A stretch of 64,000 bases of DNA from Cryptomeria japonica. Lineage: Eukaryota; Streptophyta; Pinopsida; Cupressales; Cupressaceae. Numbering within the stretch: the first letter of the stretch is position 1; each line of letters starts with the position of its first letter. Position numbers and translations under genes: made by a program. Below are positions 36,005 to 47,094 of this stretch, in pieces. The DNA lies in contig NC_081415.1 of the NCBI RefSeq assembly GCF_030272615.1, positions 416,668,757-416,732,756 on the forward strand, read 5' to 3'. The notes below the pieces were generated by a model. It saw only the letters and a list, made by a program, of their open reading frames with translations, searched no databases and had not been told where the DNA came from.

Positions 36005-36294
36005 CTCATCACAGAGTAATACCGGTTCGTACAAAATACCGGTTGCCGGTTTGACAAAAATGAAGACTGGTAAGAATGTGTTGTGCCGCTTTTCTCCCTT
36101 GTACCGCTTGGGGTCGACATGCTGCTTAAGACCAGGAAACACATTCTGCAAAATCACTTGTCTAGAGACTAGTATACAACATACCGGTTGGAACAAATAC
36201 CGGTTGAGCATGAGCTCATACATATAAAGGGGATCTCAATACAAGGGTGTGTCCATCAATGACAATCACAACATAAACAACAAAAATTCCAACA
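36005..36294 (-). repeat. Partial LTR (first ~290 bp of the 5' LTR)
   Basis: It matches 34923-35211 and ends AACA at 36294, followed by the CTATC duplication. It is the outer end of the concatemer. Confidence 0.9.
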
Positions 36295-36299
36295 CTATC
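36295..36299. repeat. Right target-site duplication, CTATC
   Basis: Identical to 27313-27317. It shows the multi-LTR structure occupies a single insertion site. Confidence 0.9.
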
Positions 36300-37065
36300 T
36301 CATTAGGAGAAGTTAGATATTGATATAATAATAACTTGGTCTCCATTGAAATAGGTACACATAAGAGTTTGAAAGTTGTCATGTTGAATCTCTATAACAC
36401 CAAGTTCACATACTTTCTCTAGCCCAACCATTTTTTTCTATTTTCTTTATATCCTCTAATCTTTACACCTAAGACGAGCCTAATCTCCTCTAATTCTTTC
36501 ATCTTAAGCTATGTTAGAAGTTGGGAATTCAATTCAGAAATCATGCCCTTGTTACCAAAAAATAAAATCATTACCATATAAAGTGATATCATTGAAACAA
36601 TCTATAACCATCTTATAATATATACAATGATCTAATTTGGATCTCAAATATTTCAATCCCAACATAAAAGAAACAAAATTTTGGTACTAAATACTAAGTG
36701 ATTATTTAAGACCATACAAAGATTTCTTTGACTTACAAACAAAATTTTCTTTACCTTGCTCTATTTGTGTCATGTAAATTTCTTCTTTCACATCACCATG
36801 AAGGAATGTATCTTCACTTTCATTTTATCAAACTTAAGGTCAAAAGCTACAACATTTAATAACAAGAATTGATTAAATGTTAGCTTAGTTATTAGAGATA
36901 AAATCTCACCATAATCAATTTTCTAAATTAGGAAAATGTACTAAGATTTTGATGTATCATTTTTTTAATGCAACCACCTCTGCATCCATTGCCACTTGCT
37001 AGAATTTGCATCATTCATACCCATAACCTCCTTCATAGTCTTAGGCTCATTACTATTTGTAATCA
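36300..37065 (-). pseudogene. Old copia RT, heavily decayed
   Basis: The minus strand at about 36820-36690 reads FLHGDVKEEIYMTQIE and KENFVCKSKKSLYGLK, conserved RT blocks. Upstream near 37010 is SSKWQWMQ, matching the usual region before RT. Downstream reading is full of stops. Together with 27119-27312 it is a single older copia pol, split by the Sirevirus-like insertion. Confidence 0.75.
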
Positions 37066-37379
37066 AAGCAAAAATACATCTCTAATTACGAGGGATATAC
37101 CTATACGTTTGGTGTTGTTAACCCCGATTTCAGTCTTAGTGAAAACATGAGATAACCCCTACAAATTTTGTTCAATTTGTAGCTCATGTTCTCCAAGCAT
37201 AATGACCGAGGTAAAAATTTCATTTTTCTCATTCGTGACTTGGCCCTCGAGAAATCTTCTCGATTTGAGTCTCAATTTGTTGATCTAAAAGATTGATAAA
37301 TTATCCTTTTAAGAGTTAGTTTTTATTTCTCTATGTATTTTTGGAGTTAAACTCTACTTTTGCACATCTTAAGACTAGG

Positions 37380-37610
37380 TGGTAGGTGCATTTCAGTGTT
37401 AAAAACCTAAAATACACATGTTTATGCATTTCGGGTTTGTAACATCAAAATGCACATATTATTTTTATCCAATACTGAACTACACTTAGCCTGCCTTTTT
37501 ACTTGGGATCACAAGTGTAGTTCAGAGTTATAACCCCGACTACACTATCTCAAATTTAAACCTGATTTGCATTAAGTGTAAATCAGTGTTATAAATCTGA
37601 TTTACACCTT
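37380..37610. repeat. String of related foldbacks
   Basis: Several segments share a loop-like core (CAGTGTTATAA or similar) between complementary arms. The best is GTGTAAATCAG (37576-37586) facing CTGATTTACAC (37597-37607), a perfect 11-bp stem. Neighbours use other arms: GTGTAGT facing ACTACAC near 37530, and GCATTT facing AAATGC near 37425-37455. Confidence 0.6.
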
Positions 37611-37839
37611 TATATTTCTAAGTGTAATGTGGGTTTTTTAATCCAATTTGTGTGAATCTAGAGTATGGTTGCAATTGATCTTCCTTAAGCAAGTTATTCA
37701 AATTCAAGAATTATTTCTCATGGGCTTCCTTTTTAGTACATGGTGGTGATCTTCCATCTAACTCTAGAATATTTTTTCTAATGTCACAGTTTCAGCCTTC
37801 CACATTTCTACACTGAATCCAAAATTTGTACTTGCAATG

Positions 37840-38191
37840 GCTAATCGTTTTCATGTTGAAAGTAGGAGTTTATTGAAAAGGGAAAGAAATTGTTGAAAAG
37901 GTATTCGAATTCCCATGCACATTCCTGCATGAAAATCAAAAGACTCTTCATGTGGATTCAATTATCAAAGAATTTAGTCTACTAGTGAGTGCAAAAGATA
38001 ACAAAGAGGATTTCTCCATATTCTCAATTGACAAGCTAGTAGATTTTCAAGTAATTATAGATAATTTGGGGCCTCTCCTAAAGAAACATAAGAAATGTTA
38101 TATTAATTTGGATGATTCCATCACTCGGGTTCAACTCATTACCAGTCACACTCAGGGACCTGATGAATCACAGATGAAGATTTCCTTGTAG
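37840..38191 (+). pseudogene. Unrecognised coding-like remnant
   Basis: A plus-strand frame (MDSIIKEFSLLVSAKD ... ESQMKISL) of 79 codons has a reasonable amino-acid mix and ends at TAG 38189. Upstream, a related reading in another frame starts near ATGGCTAATCG (37838). I recognise no domain. It may be the end of an old retroelement ORF. Confidence 0.3.
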
Positions 38192-39389
38192 AAGTTTGAA
38201 TAATTTTTGAAACAAGATCAAAATGGAAAAGAAGTGTTTGATGACACTTAGTTAACTTCATGCTTTTAGTTGTAGATGCTTTTTTTAGTTTGCAATCGAC
38301 ATCTTAGATGTCATTTTGTATATACGTTTTTGTATTGCACAAGTCCTAAGTCAAATAGAACTCTACTTTTGACTTAGTCATAGTTAGTTGAACTTTTTCC
38401 TAATTTTTCTCATAGCCCCTCCCCTATATATATGAGGGTGCTCGTTGTAAATATTTATCTTTATGCATAGCAACAAAATTCTGCCAATTTGTGTAGCAAT
38501 TTGAGACTTTGAGCGTATTTTGCAAATCAATTTCAAGTTAATAAAAGGAGCAATTGTGCATTCAATCTTTGAGTTAGAGCATTTTCTTATGTGATTACAA
38601 TGTTGTTATGTCATTGTGGCTACATAAATTGAGTTTAACTTGAGGTATTGTGTTGTGGCTATTGAATTTAAAGTGAATTATATATGATTTTGATAGCCTT
38701 TGAGCTACAATATTGGGTTTAGATATAGTAATCAGCAATTTAGTTAAAGAGTTGTATAAGTCTTTGATCATGTGCAAATTATTTAATCATATTTTGCACT
38801 AGTGATACAGAGGCTATTATTTTGTTTAATCTCATGGTATCTGTTATTATTGTTTACAGCTACCGTTCATAGTTGTGAGTCTTGAAAGAAGAATTTTTTC
38901 TGAAATAAGAGAATAAGGGGAACATCAATCCTAAAATAAGAGGAATTGATGAAAGTAACATCCAAGTCAATATTTTAGTTTTATTTCCTAATCAAGAGTT
39001 ATTTGGTAGCAAGCAATAAGAAGGAATCCTCCCCTTTGTGAGGAGAGATTTAATCTCACACATAGTTGAATCTATAATTTTGTAAACTTTTCCAGTTTAC
39101 AAAATTTTCACCTAACGAGTGTCTATTATGTTGAATGGACCTCTTCAATGATTGAGATGGAGGTCCTATCTCTTCTTCAAAAATATTTGAGCTATTTAAT
39201 TCTTCCTTTTCTTTTAGGTCCTTATGGGATATTGGTTCAACCTTCTCCATCCTTGGGGTTAGTTGAGCTAGATATTCGTTTTCATCCTTATTTGATTGCA
39301 ATATTATGGAAGAAGATTTAAATTCTATAAAGACAAAACTTCTACATATTTTTTGTAGTCACAAGATCTACTAGGTTTCCAAAAGGAAA
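38192..39389. other. Non-coding AT-rich DNA, possible old LTR
   Basis: A TATA-like CTATATATATGAGGG near 38424, followed by about 100 bp that could be a leader, resembles the promoter zone of an LTR. No matching partner LTR is in the window, so this remains a guess. No gene is seen. Confidence 0.3.
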
Positions 39390-39989
39390 ACCAATAAATC
39401 ACTAGGAAAGTATAGATTCCACTTATAATTAAGACTATTAAGAACCTCTTAAGTGTCATTTGAAAAAAGTAGAGGTGTAGAATACACTTCATACACTAAT
39501 CTGTGAGATGTGATACATGCAAAAAGTAGACTAATCACACATCTATAAGAAATAAACACAAAAAAATATCAAAACACAATGAATTACATGGGGAAAACCC
39601 ATTTAGGAGAAAAAATACACTCGAAAAAAAATTGTCATATTATTTAGTAATCAAGGTTACAATATATTTACAAAATCTAATCCTTTAGAGGGGCATATGT
39701 CATATGTTGGTTTATTTATTTGCTTTTTATTTTATAATTGTTGTATGAGATGTCAATATGTGGAAATAATAATGCTAAGTTTGTGTACGTATATATGACA
39801 ATTGATTAACATTACAACAACTAATAACACAATTTTACAATAGTATCATACGAATTACAATTATAGATACAAATATTTAATTCTAAACTTGATGCAATTT
39901 CCCACCAATTCAATAATTGAAAAATATTTGATCTTGAATACATTATTATCATAAATTAGTTGAAATAAATTTATGAAAAGTAAAATTGG

Positions 39990-41602
39990 TGCAGGGGCAC
40001 AAGACTAAAATTAATCATTTCCTCTTCAATGAATTTCATGTTTTTGTTTCAAGGTGTTGTAAGGGATCTTAGAATCCCATGTTCATGTTTAGTTTTGATA
40101 ATAAAGTCCTCATAGTCCATTTTTGTAAGGCCTAGTGGCCTAGGGTGCTTTATAAACCCTATGGTCAACTATGGTCAAAAGGACTTAGGATGTGTGGATT
40201 TAGTGATTCAAGTGTATTTTGGTCTAATTAGGTCCAAAATAATATGTTTAGGCTCCTAGGTCTATGTTTGAAGATAGTTTATTGGCAAGATACAAAATTG
40301 TCAAAAATTGACAAAATGTTGTCAATATTGGTGAACAACTTTTTAAAAAGTTGTTAAAATCAGTTCCTAACATTCACAACCACCTGATTTCGGTTGAAAC
40401 ATGTTGGGATGGCTATATAATTCCTCAACAAACCAATTTGGAGGGTTGTTGGTGGGATATTGTGAAAGTTGATAATTTGAAGCAATAAAAATTATGTATT
40501 TTCCTGCACATTTGATGTTATTTTGGTTGGTACAGGCTTGTACGATCTAAAAACTGGAAAATTCTTCCATGGTGAGTTAGAGGGGTGAGATACCTTTCAT
40601 TTGACTCTAACTAGAGCATTGTAAGTGGAGAAATAAGTGAGATATTGAAGTTTTAGTGAAGACAGCCCGTGAAAGGGCATAAACCTAGGGTTTCACTTTT
40701 CTTTTCCCTTTTCTTCCATTTTAACCATGCAAAAAATCTAAAAGTTGGTTGGATGGAAGATTTGGGACTGTACTTTAATATTTTATTTTTTTCAAACCTG
40801 GAGGAAGTGTTTGGAAAGAGCATGAATTAAAAGAAGCCAGACATCTCTATGTGGTTGGCAATGCAAAAGTGGTAAAAAGACACTACAGACCCCATAACTC
40901 TTGGTGAATTGTAAACCAGTGAATAAAACCTTGGAATTGGTATTATTTTGGATTCCCATAAATTCTCAAAGTCATACTTTTCTGACATGGTGTGTAAAAA
41001 TGGTACTTCCTTCATTAAGTGCTTGAAATAGTCCTTGTCGTCATCATTGAGGGTTTGGTAGAAATGTGGTTTGTTGAAGCCTTCAAGACCTTTCCTTTTG
41101 GAAAAGGTGTTTTCCAGGGTAGTGTAATTGAGGTGTGCAATAAAATCTAGGTGTCCTTTGGAGATTTAGTGTTTTAAACCAAAAAGTTGTTTTTGGAGAC
41201 TAGTGGGCCTAGAGAGCCAAATTGGGCTTGGATACCTTGGGGACTTGGAGGAGGAAACCAGAGGGTGGATTTGGGTATTTTATGATCCATTAGACCTATC
41301 AAACTTGTACAAGGCCTTGGGAAGCATATAAACCTAATTTGGAGGGGTGTGAGCCATTTGAGCACTTTTTGAGCATTTTGCCTGTGGGGTTGTTAATCCA
41401 TAATTGGTGACTTTTGTGAAATGTCTCAATGGGGGATTATGGGGAAGGAAACATATGTGTTGAGATGTTATATTTTTTCTTGTAAGGTGTGAGGTCTGGT
41501 TGGGAGAACCTCTTTTCCAAAGGGGTAGTGTTGCCTATTGAGCAAGTGAGCAATTTGGGCTTTTCCAAGTTGTGTAGACCATACCTCTACATCAAAAACG
41601 AT
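39990..41602. mobile_element. 1.6-kb insertion of unknown type
   Basis: Defined by comparison with copy A, which lacks it. It begins TGCAGGGGCAC, and CTCTACA lies close to its right edge, so a solo LTR is conceivable. I find no convincing target duplication and no coding domain. Confidence 0.4.
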
Positions 41603-41768
41603 AGCTGATTAATCTATTTGTTAGTAGTTGGATATAATTGAAATCTACCTAACTATTTTGGGTAAGTGCACCAAGATGGTGAATAGAAAAAGTGGCCACA
41701 TGCAAGAAAAACAAAAAATTTCATAAGCTGTGCGTGTTCTAAAAATTCAAAAACCCTGGGGTTATGCA

Positions 41769-41839
41769 GAGAGAGAGAGAGAGATTGGAAAAAAGTAGAG
41801 GGGGAGAGGGAGAGGGAGAGAGAGAGGGAGATTGGGAAA

Positions 41840-41900
<61 letters not shown>

Positions 41901-42013
41901 GGATCAAGAGAGGGGGGAGAGAGAGGGGGGAGAGAGAGAATAGGATAAGATAACGAAAAGGAGAGGGAGGGGTAGAGAAAGAGAGAAGGTGGAGAGGGTG
42001 AGAATAGGATAGG

Positions 42014-42055
<42 letters not shown>

Positions 42056-42240
42056 AGAAGGAGAAGGAAGAGAGGCTGAGAGACATGAGGTAGAGAGAGA
42101 ACGAGAACGAGAAAAGGGTGAGAGACTCGACAGAGAGAGAAGTGTGAGGGGCAGAGAGATGAGATAGAACTCAAGGAGGATAATTAGGGCTCAGAATAGA
42201 CAGAGACGGTGATAGGGGAAGGAAGACGATAGAGAGAGGA
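41769..42240. repeat. (GA)n-rich microsatellite tract
   Basis: Long AG/GA dinucleotide runs (for example 41839-41897 and 42020-42051) are interspersed with GGGAGA and AGGAGA variants. The Ser/Leu-only open frames on the minus strand here are artefacts of this tract. Confidence 0.95.
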
Positions 42241-42411
42241 AAAGAAGAGAGACATGCATGTATACAAACATATATACATATATCTATATAAATTATGTAT
42301 ATATAACTATAGATATGCATATATACATACATAAACACATATTGTATATGTATGTCTATACATATGTGTAGTAAATTCTAAGTTCACAAGCATACATTAT
42401 TATGTCTTTAT

Positions 42412-42628
42412 AACCCGTACGGGTTTTGTGAAACACAAAATAATGGTTTTAGTTCTACATAACCCATACGGGTTATGTAGAACTGTGAGTAGTACTTTTT
42501 GTTTTTCAAAACCCAAAACCCGTGCTGGTTATCGAGAACTGTGAATAGTACTTTTTGTTTTTCAAAACCCGTGCGGGTTATGGAGAACTGTGAATAGTAC
42601 TTTTTGTTTTTCAAAACCCGTGCGGGTT
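42412..42628. repeat. Palindrome-bearing 49-bp tandem array
   Basis: AACCCGTRCGGGTT-type palindromes occur at 42412, 42461, 42517, 42566 and 42615, spaced 49, 56, 49 and 49 bp. The units share GAACTGTGAATAGTAC and TTTTTGTTTTTCAAAACCC. It lies inside the inverted-repeat element. Confidence 0.85.
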
Positions 42629-44720
42629 TTGGCTTGGTAAGAGGGTTGGAAAACAACCCTAAGGCTTGCAAGCCCATTTTCCCCCCATTTTTGTCTCTTT
42701 ACACATTTTTTCATCTTCCAACATGATTTCTCGACTTCGTCATCATCAGGTTTACAAATGATCAAGTGGGTATCTCTAAAATTACCACCATAATCTCACA
42801 CGTCTTATCATTTTTCTGACCATATAATTTTTTCTACTTTTGGACAACATTAGCATAGTAAACTTTAATTTTCTTTACCAGTGCCTTGACAGTCCTCACA
42901 GACATATGTCTACCATTTTTTTAATAACTTTTGATATACTTGACCAAATTCAAAATAAATTATATATTATTGTTCTACACTAGATTCTATACACTTTTAC
43001 AAAAATAAGTTTGCATTTTCGATTATTTTGATGCAAGTTATGTCCGGGGCACGAGCAGGTACCAAATTTTTAGGATGTGGTCACTTCAAAAAATCATTAA
43101 AAAAAAAAATACTCAACGGAAAATTACAAAAAAAATACACAACTTCTGTATTTCACTCTTACCTATCATCCTACCAAAGGGTTTTGCAAAATACTATATA
43201 TTTTGTGCAGCGCACGAAAACAACTATGTTATGTTTTCTTATGAAAAAATCAAGAACATTTTTTTCGTGCGCGAGAGGTTTGACCCTCTTAATCTTATCC
43301 AATTTTTTTTTAAAATAGTAGTTTAGAAACTAGATTTAGAGCACTACAATTATTATTCTTTTCTCAACTCCTATTTTTTAGTGCATGACCTTCAAATATC
43401 TCTTTGAAATTCAGGTTTACCTGTTTTCAGAAGAAGAAGAAGAAAAAAGGTGACCACTTATACCCCCTTTTTGTTCACCATCTTGGTGCACTTACCCTTT
43501 TAATTGATACCCTTATTCCTTCTTACATTGCCTACATACCAAAAATTCTCCTTATAATAAATATGGCAGAGTAAAGGCTTTCTTGACCCCCTAATACTCC
43601 TTACAACTCCTTAATACTTTCCACATCAAACTCCCAAAGACTCACACCACTTAAATGTGCAAGAGAGTATCAGGGGGTGTTTGGAAGGGTCTCATGACCC
43701 ATTAACTTATGTTGTTGTCTTTATTTTTCTTTCCTATATCCAACACAATTTCCCAAACACCTCATGTCACTCCTATAAAGTGGGTGATGCTTTTCCTAAA
43801 TTTAAAATACCACCAAACAAGATTTATTCAATCCTAAATGCATTAGGAGACCTCCAGATTTTAAATTTTTAACTTGCTTGCCACCAAAAAAATAATGATT
43901 TTGACTTTTAAAATATTCACACACCAACTCACAATCACATAACAAACTTACAACATAAGGGAAAAGAGGGGTAATTGAAATAAAAAATGTTATGACCTAT
44001 TTTAGGCTCCTCAACCCACCATAAAAATTTCATTAGATTTTTATAAATATTGCTAGTAGAATTTCTATAAATTTTCTTACAATTGTGACTAGTAAATTAA
44101 AACATCTATGGTAAAAAACCTCAATATCTATTATCTATTTGTTCTGCAAATCCTTTTGATGAATCCTTGTAATCACCAATTTAAACATAACTATGAATTT
44201 TGTATGAATCCACTAGTAGATGGGCTATGAGGGTTTTTGCCCTCAAAATAATTTCATTGTAAGGTTTTCACCTTAAGGTAGAAGATGAACAATTGCTTGC
44301 TCTCCAAATCAAGTCCTCAAATTGAAAATGCCAAGAATACCTTTTCCTCCTCAATTCTCTTTACATAACTTTTAATTTCCTACTTAAGTAACCTTTTAAT
44401 TCAACTTTATTTTTTAGCCCAAAAATAAATCACTTATATTTCTTCATTTAACATTTTTTTTCAAATAATTAAATATAACTTGTCTTAAATACTTTTCTTT
44501 TTTTGTACAACCACCAAAATTATGTTAAAATTTAAAATAACTCAAAATATGAATTTTTACCCACCATCAATGCCCTAAGTTCATAAGAGATTGATCTATG
44601 TGCAAGTTGGTGCTTTCCCAAAATGATGAACTTCTCCAAGAAGTGTAAAGTACTCATACGATATCATATCTACACACAAATGGTACCATTGTACTCATCT
44701 TCACTCTAGAAACTCTATGC

Positions 44721-45700
44721 CAGTGGAGGATATTGGCATGCTTCACGAGATGCTAGAAGTTACGACCAATAATGTTCAAGGTGCTACCAATGTGATTTAA
44801 GAGGGCTCGACTATTTATGATGAGATATAGTTGTTTGGTCTATTGTTCATAAATATTTCACATCTCACGTATGTTAGTTTGTCAACCTATTGAGCTTCTC
44901 AATGCTACACAAATACACTTTTCTTTTTTGAACAAGTGCCTATGTTTTCTTAGCCTATTAATGGCTTTGTATGGTCATTCTAGAGTCATTGAGGTAAGGG
45001 TATTTTAGGTTGAAGTTTTTGTTTTGTTTGTCCCATTTTTTGTTTGTGTCTACTCTCTCTAGTTAGATTATTTTGTTTGTTCCCCTTGACTCTATTGCCC
45101 AATACTTAAGGCACTAATCCTTTTGCAAAAAAAAAAAAAAAAGGGTTCATGCAGTGTCCCTCATAGTCCTTGTCCCCAATTAAAGCTAGTTGTTAGTTTT
45201 ATATTTAAACTTGAAAAAATTTGAAATTTTGTGTCAAATCCCACAAATTGATAATCTCCTAACTAGAAATATTTCCAATCATCTACAAATGGTGGGTCTT
45301 TTCCATCTTGAAGTAGAACCTCCATTGTTTCAACGAGATCTTCAAAAATGATGATGTAACTTGTCAAGACTTACAAAAATAATTGATTTGCAAATTTTAT
45401 GAAGGCTAATTAAATCAATTTTGCATGGATGATATTGATAGTGTTACACTAAATGTGGCTTGTTTACAAATCAACCCATCTCTCAATTTGCGGGATATTA
45501 AAGCTTTGACTTCTCGTCGATCAAATTATGAAATGATTAAATCGAGGGTTCTATTCGACCTAAATGAATTAGATTTCTAGGTTTTGGTTGCAATGGTTTT
45601 ATTAATGATGTGGCAAAGTTTCATAGAAAAATGTTGTCCAGAGAAAAAACTATGCATCAAACTTCATTTGTCAGGTTAGCAAATACATCAGACAAATTTG
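44721..45700. other. Non-coding; poly(A) run that may mark a LINE/SINE 3' end
   Basis: A run of 16 A at 45127-45142 follows CTAATCCTTTTGC, a layout like the tail of a plant LINE. No reverse transcriptase frame precedes it in this stretch, and I find no target duplication. Between 45440 and 45700 there is weak coding character without a recognisable domain. Confidence 0.3.
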
Positions 45701-45949
45701 TGAGGTTTTTGATATTACATGTGATTGGCATTGTCAAAATAAGAGTTGTGGTGCTATTATATCTTGACATTGAATTGCAAGAAGGTTATTTTATATATAT
45801 ATATATATAGGTTGACATTTGTTCATGTGAGGTTTTTGATATTACATGTGATTGGCATTGTCAAAATAAGAGTTGTGGTGCTATTATATCTTGACATTGA
45901 ATTGCAAGAAGGTTATTTTATATATGCATATAGGTTGACGTTTGTTCAA
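45701..45949. repeat. Recent tandem duplication, two ~125-bp units
   Basis: Units 45701-45827 and 45828-45949 are nearly identical. They differ mainly in an AT microsatellite: ATATATATATAT in the first, ATATGCAT in the second. Confidence 0.9.
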
Positions 45950-46210
45950 GATATTAGAAAGTTGTGAAGTTATGAAGTGAACCAATAGTGTCGATAAATG
46001 AAAGAAAGAAGTGCGTAATTGTTTCTTTAAATTCAATAAGATATACATTATTCTTGAAGTTCGAATTAACACATTTAAGAGTTAATGGAGGTTTATCAAA
46101 AGCCAAAATTTTTAGTTGTTAATAGTATCATGCTATTGATTTGAGTAGACAATGCCATGGTTGTGAGAGTTATTTGGAATGTTGAGTGGATAGAAAGTCA
46201 ATTGTCTTCT

Positions 46211-46510
46211 CAAGCAGCAGCTGCTCAACTTTTTGAGGAGCAATTTGTGGAGCAAGTGGCCCCATGGAAAGTAAAGTTGCTGCTTATTTTTATGCAATCT
46301 TCATAAATTATTTTTGTAAATGAAATTATTAGTAATATTTTTGCAAATAAAATTTGTAGGCAAAATTGTAGGCAATAAAAAAAGAGAAAAAAAAAATACG
46401 GCAAAGCCACATGTCAGTTTTTTTAGTTTTAATAAGGAGCGACTGCTTATTTCTAGCCCCCCTTTTTTTCAAAGCTTATTTTCAATTTTTAAGCAGCTGC
46501 TGCTCCACCA
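46211..46510. mobile_element. Possible MITE with AGCAGCAGCTGCT termini
   Basis: The left end CAAGCAGCAGCTGCTCAAC and the complement of the right end (GGTGGAGCAGCAGCTGCTT) are similar for about 18 bp. The core AGCAGCTGCT is itself palindromic, which weakens the case. I see no clear target duplication. Confidence 0.3.
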
Positions 46511-47094
46511 AAATAAGAGGAGATTCCAATTTATCCTTTTTGACTAATTAAAATTTTGCATGGGAACATTCTGATTGCTTAAATTTAAGCAGAAAATATT
46601 GATAAACAGCAGCATAGGGACGTGGGGTTAAAGTCAATTCTAACCATGGCAACTCTCAAGTTGTGCCGATGAGAATAGGTGAAAATAAAGCAATAACTAT
46701 AATCCCTTATAGATTGCCGCAGCTGAGTTGAAAAAGCATCTCATAACGCCGAACAAATTGTGTTAAGGTAGGCGAATAGTGCACATTTAGTTTTCTTCAA
46801 GCACCGATACAAGTTGACAAATTCAAAATGTCAAATGGGAAATAATTGTGGACGAGTTCGCATCTTATTGACGAAAACTTGGAAGCTCATAACTCTTGTC
46901 CAAGCATCGATGTCCAGAAGAATTTTGCAAGTGAATTGTGCCTTGTTTTTGGGTGTATATTATTCCTGGATTCTATAGACTTGCTTTGGCCCTCGGAGAT
47001 GTTATTAAATCTTCCATTCGACACCGATATCTTAGCTAAATATAATAACTACCAAGAACTCATCAAAATATGGAAGCATAAGACGAAAATCTGG

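Larger units (their letters stand above)
27318..36294 (-). mobile_element. Non-autonomous copia (Sirevirus-like) concatemer with Gag and a large accessory ORF
   Basis: In minus-strand order the insertion is: the first 290 bp of an LTR (36294-36005), the last ~790 bp of an internal region (36004-35212), a full LTR (35211-34020), primer site, Gag ORF, accessory ORF, polypurine tract, full LTR (28465-27318). A perfect CTATC duplication flanks the whole, so it behaves as one insertion. No protease, integrase, RT or RNase H is encoded, so mobility would need a helper element. The Gag has the Sirevirus layout: long coiled coil, an NGLGF block, then several CCHC knuckles. LTRs are rich in ACCGGT motifs. 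The accessory ORF lies 3' of gag, in the position where Sireviruses carry an env-like frame. Confidence 0.85.
41660..43497. mobile_element. Terminal-inverted-repeat element, non-autonomous (~1.84 kb)
   Basis: The left end GGGTAAGTGCACC... and the complement of the right end agree perfectly for 24 bp, then imperfectly for about 15 more. TTTT flanks both sides and may include the target duplication. Copy A of the surrounding repeat lacks the segment, which confirms an insertion. No transposase frame is present. The interior holds a GA microsatellite and a palindromic tandem array. The superfamily is unresolved: termini do not read CACTA or a typical hAT end. Confidence 0.7.
39390..44720. repeat. 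Dispersed repeat unit, copy B (split by two insertions)
   Basis: Pieces 39390-39989, 41603-41659 and 43502-44720 together align with the uninterrupted copy at 3570-5480. The gaps define two later insertions, at about 39990-41602 and 41660-43497. The unit itself is non-coding and of unknown type. Confidence 0.65.

Noticed and set aside
41653-42174. Minus-strand Ser/Leu-rich frame of 173 codons
   Set aside because: It is a translation of the GA microsatellite.
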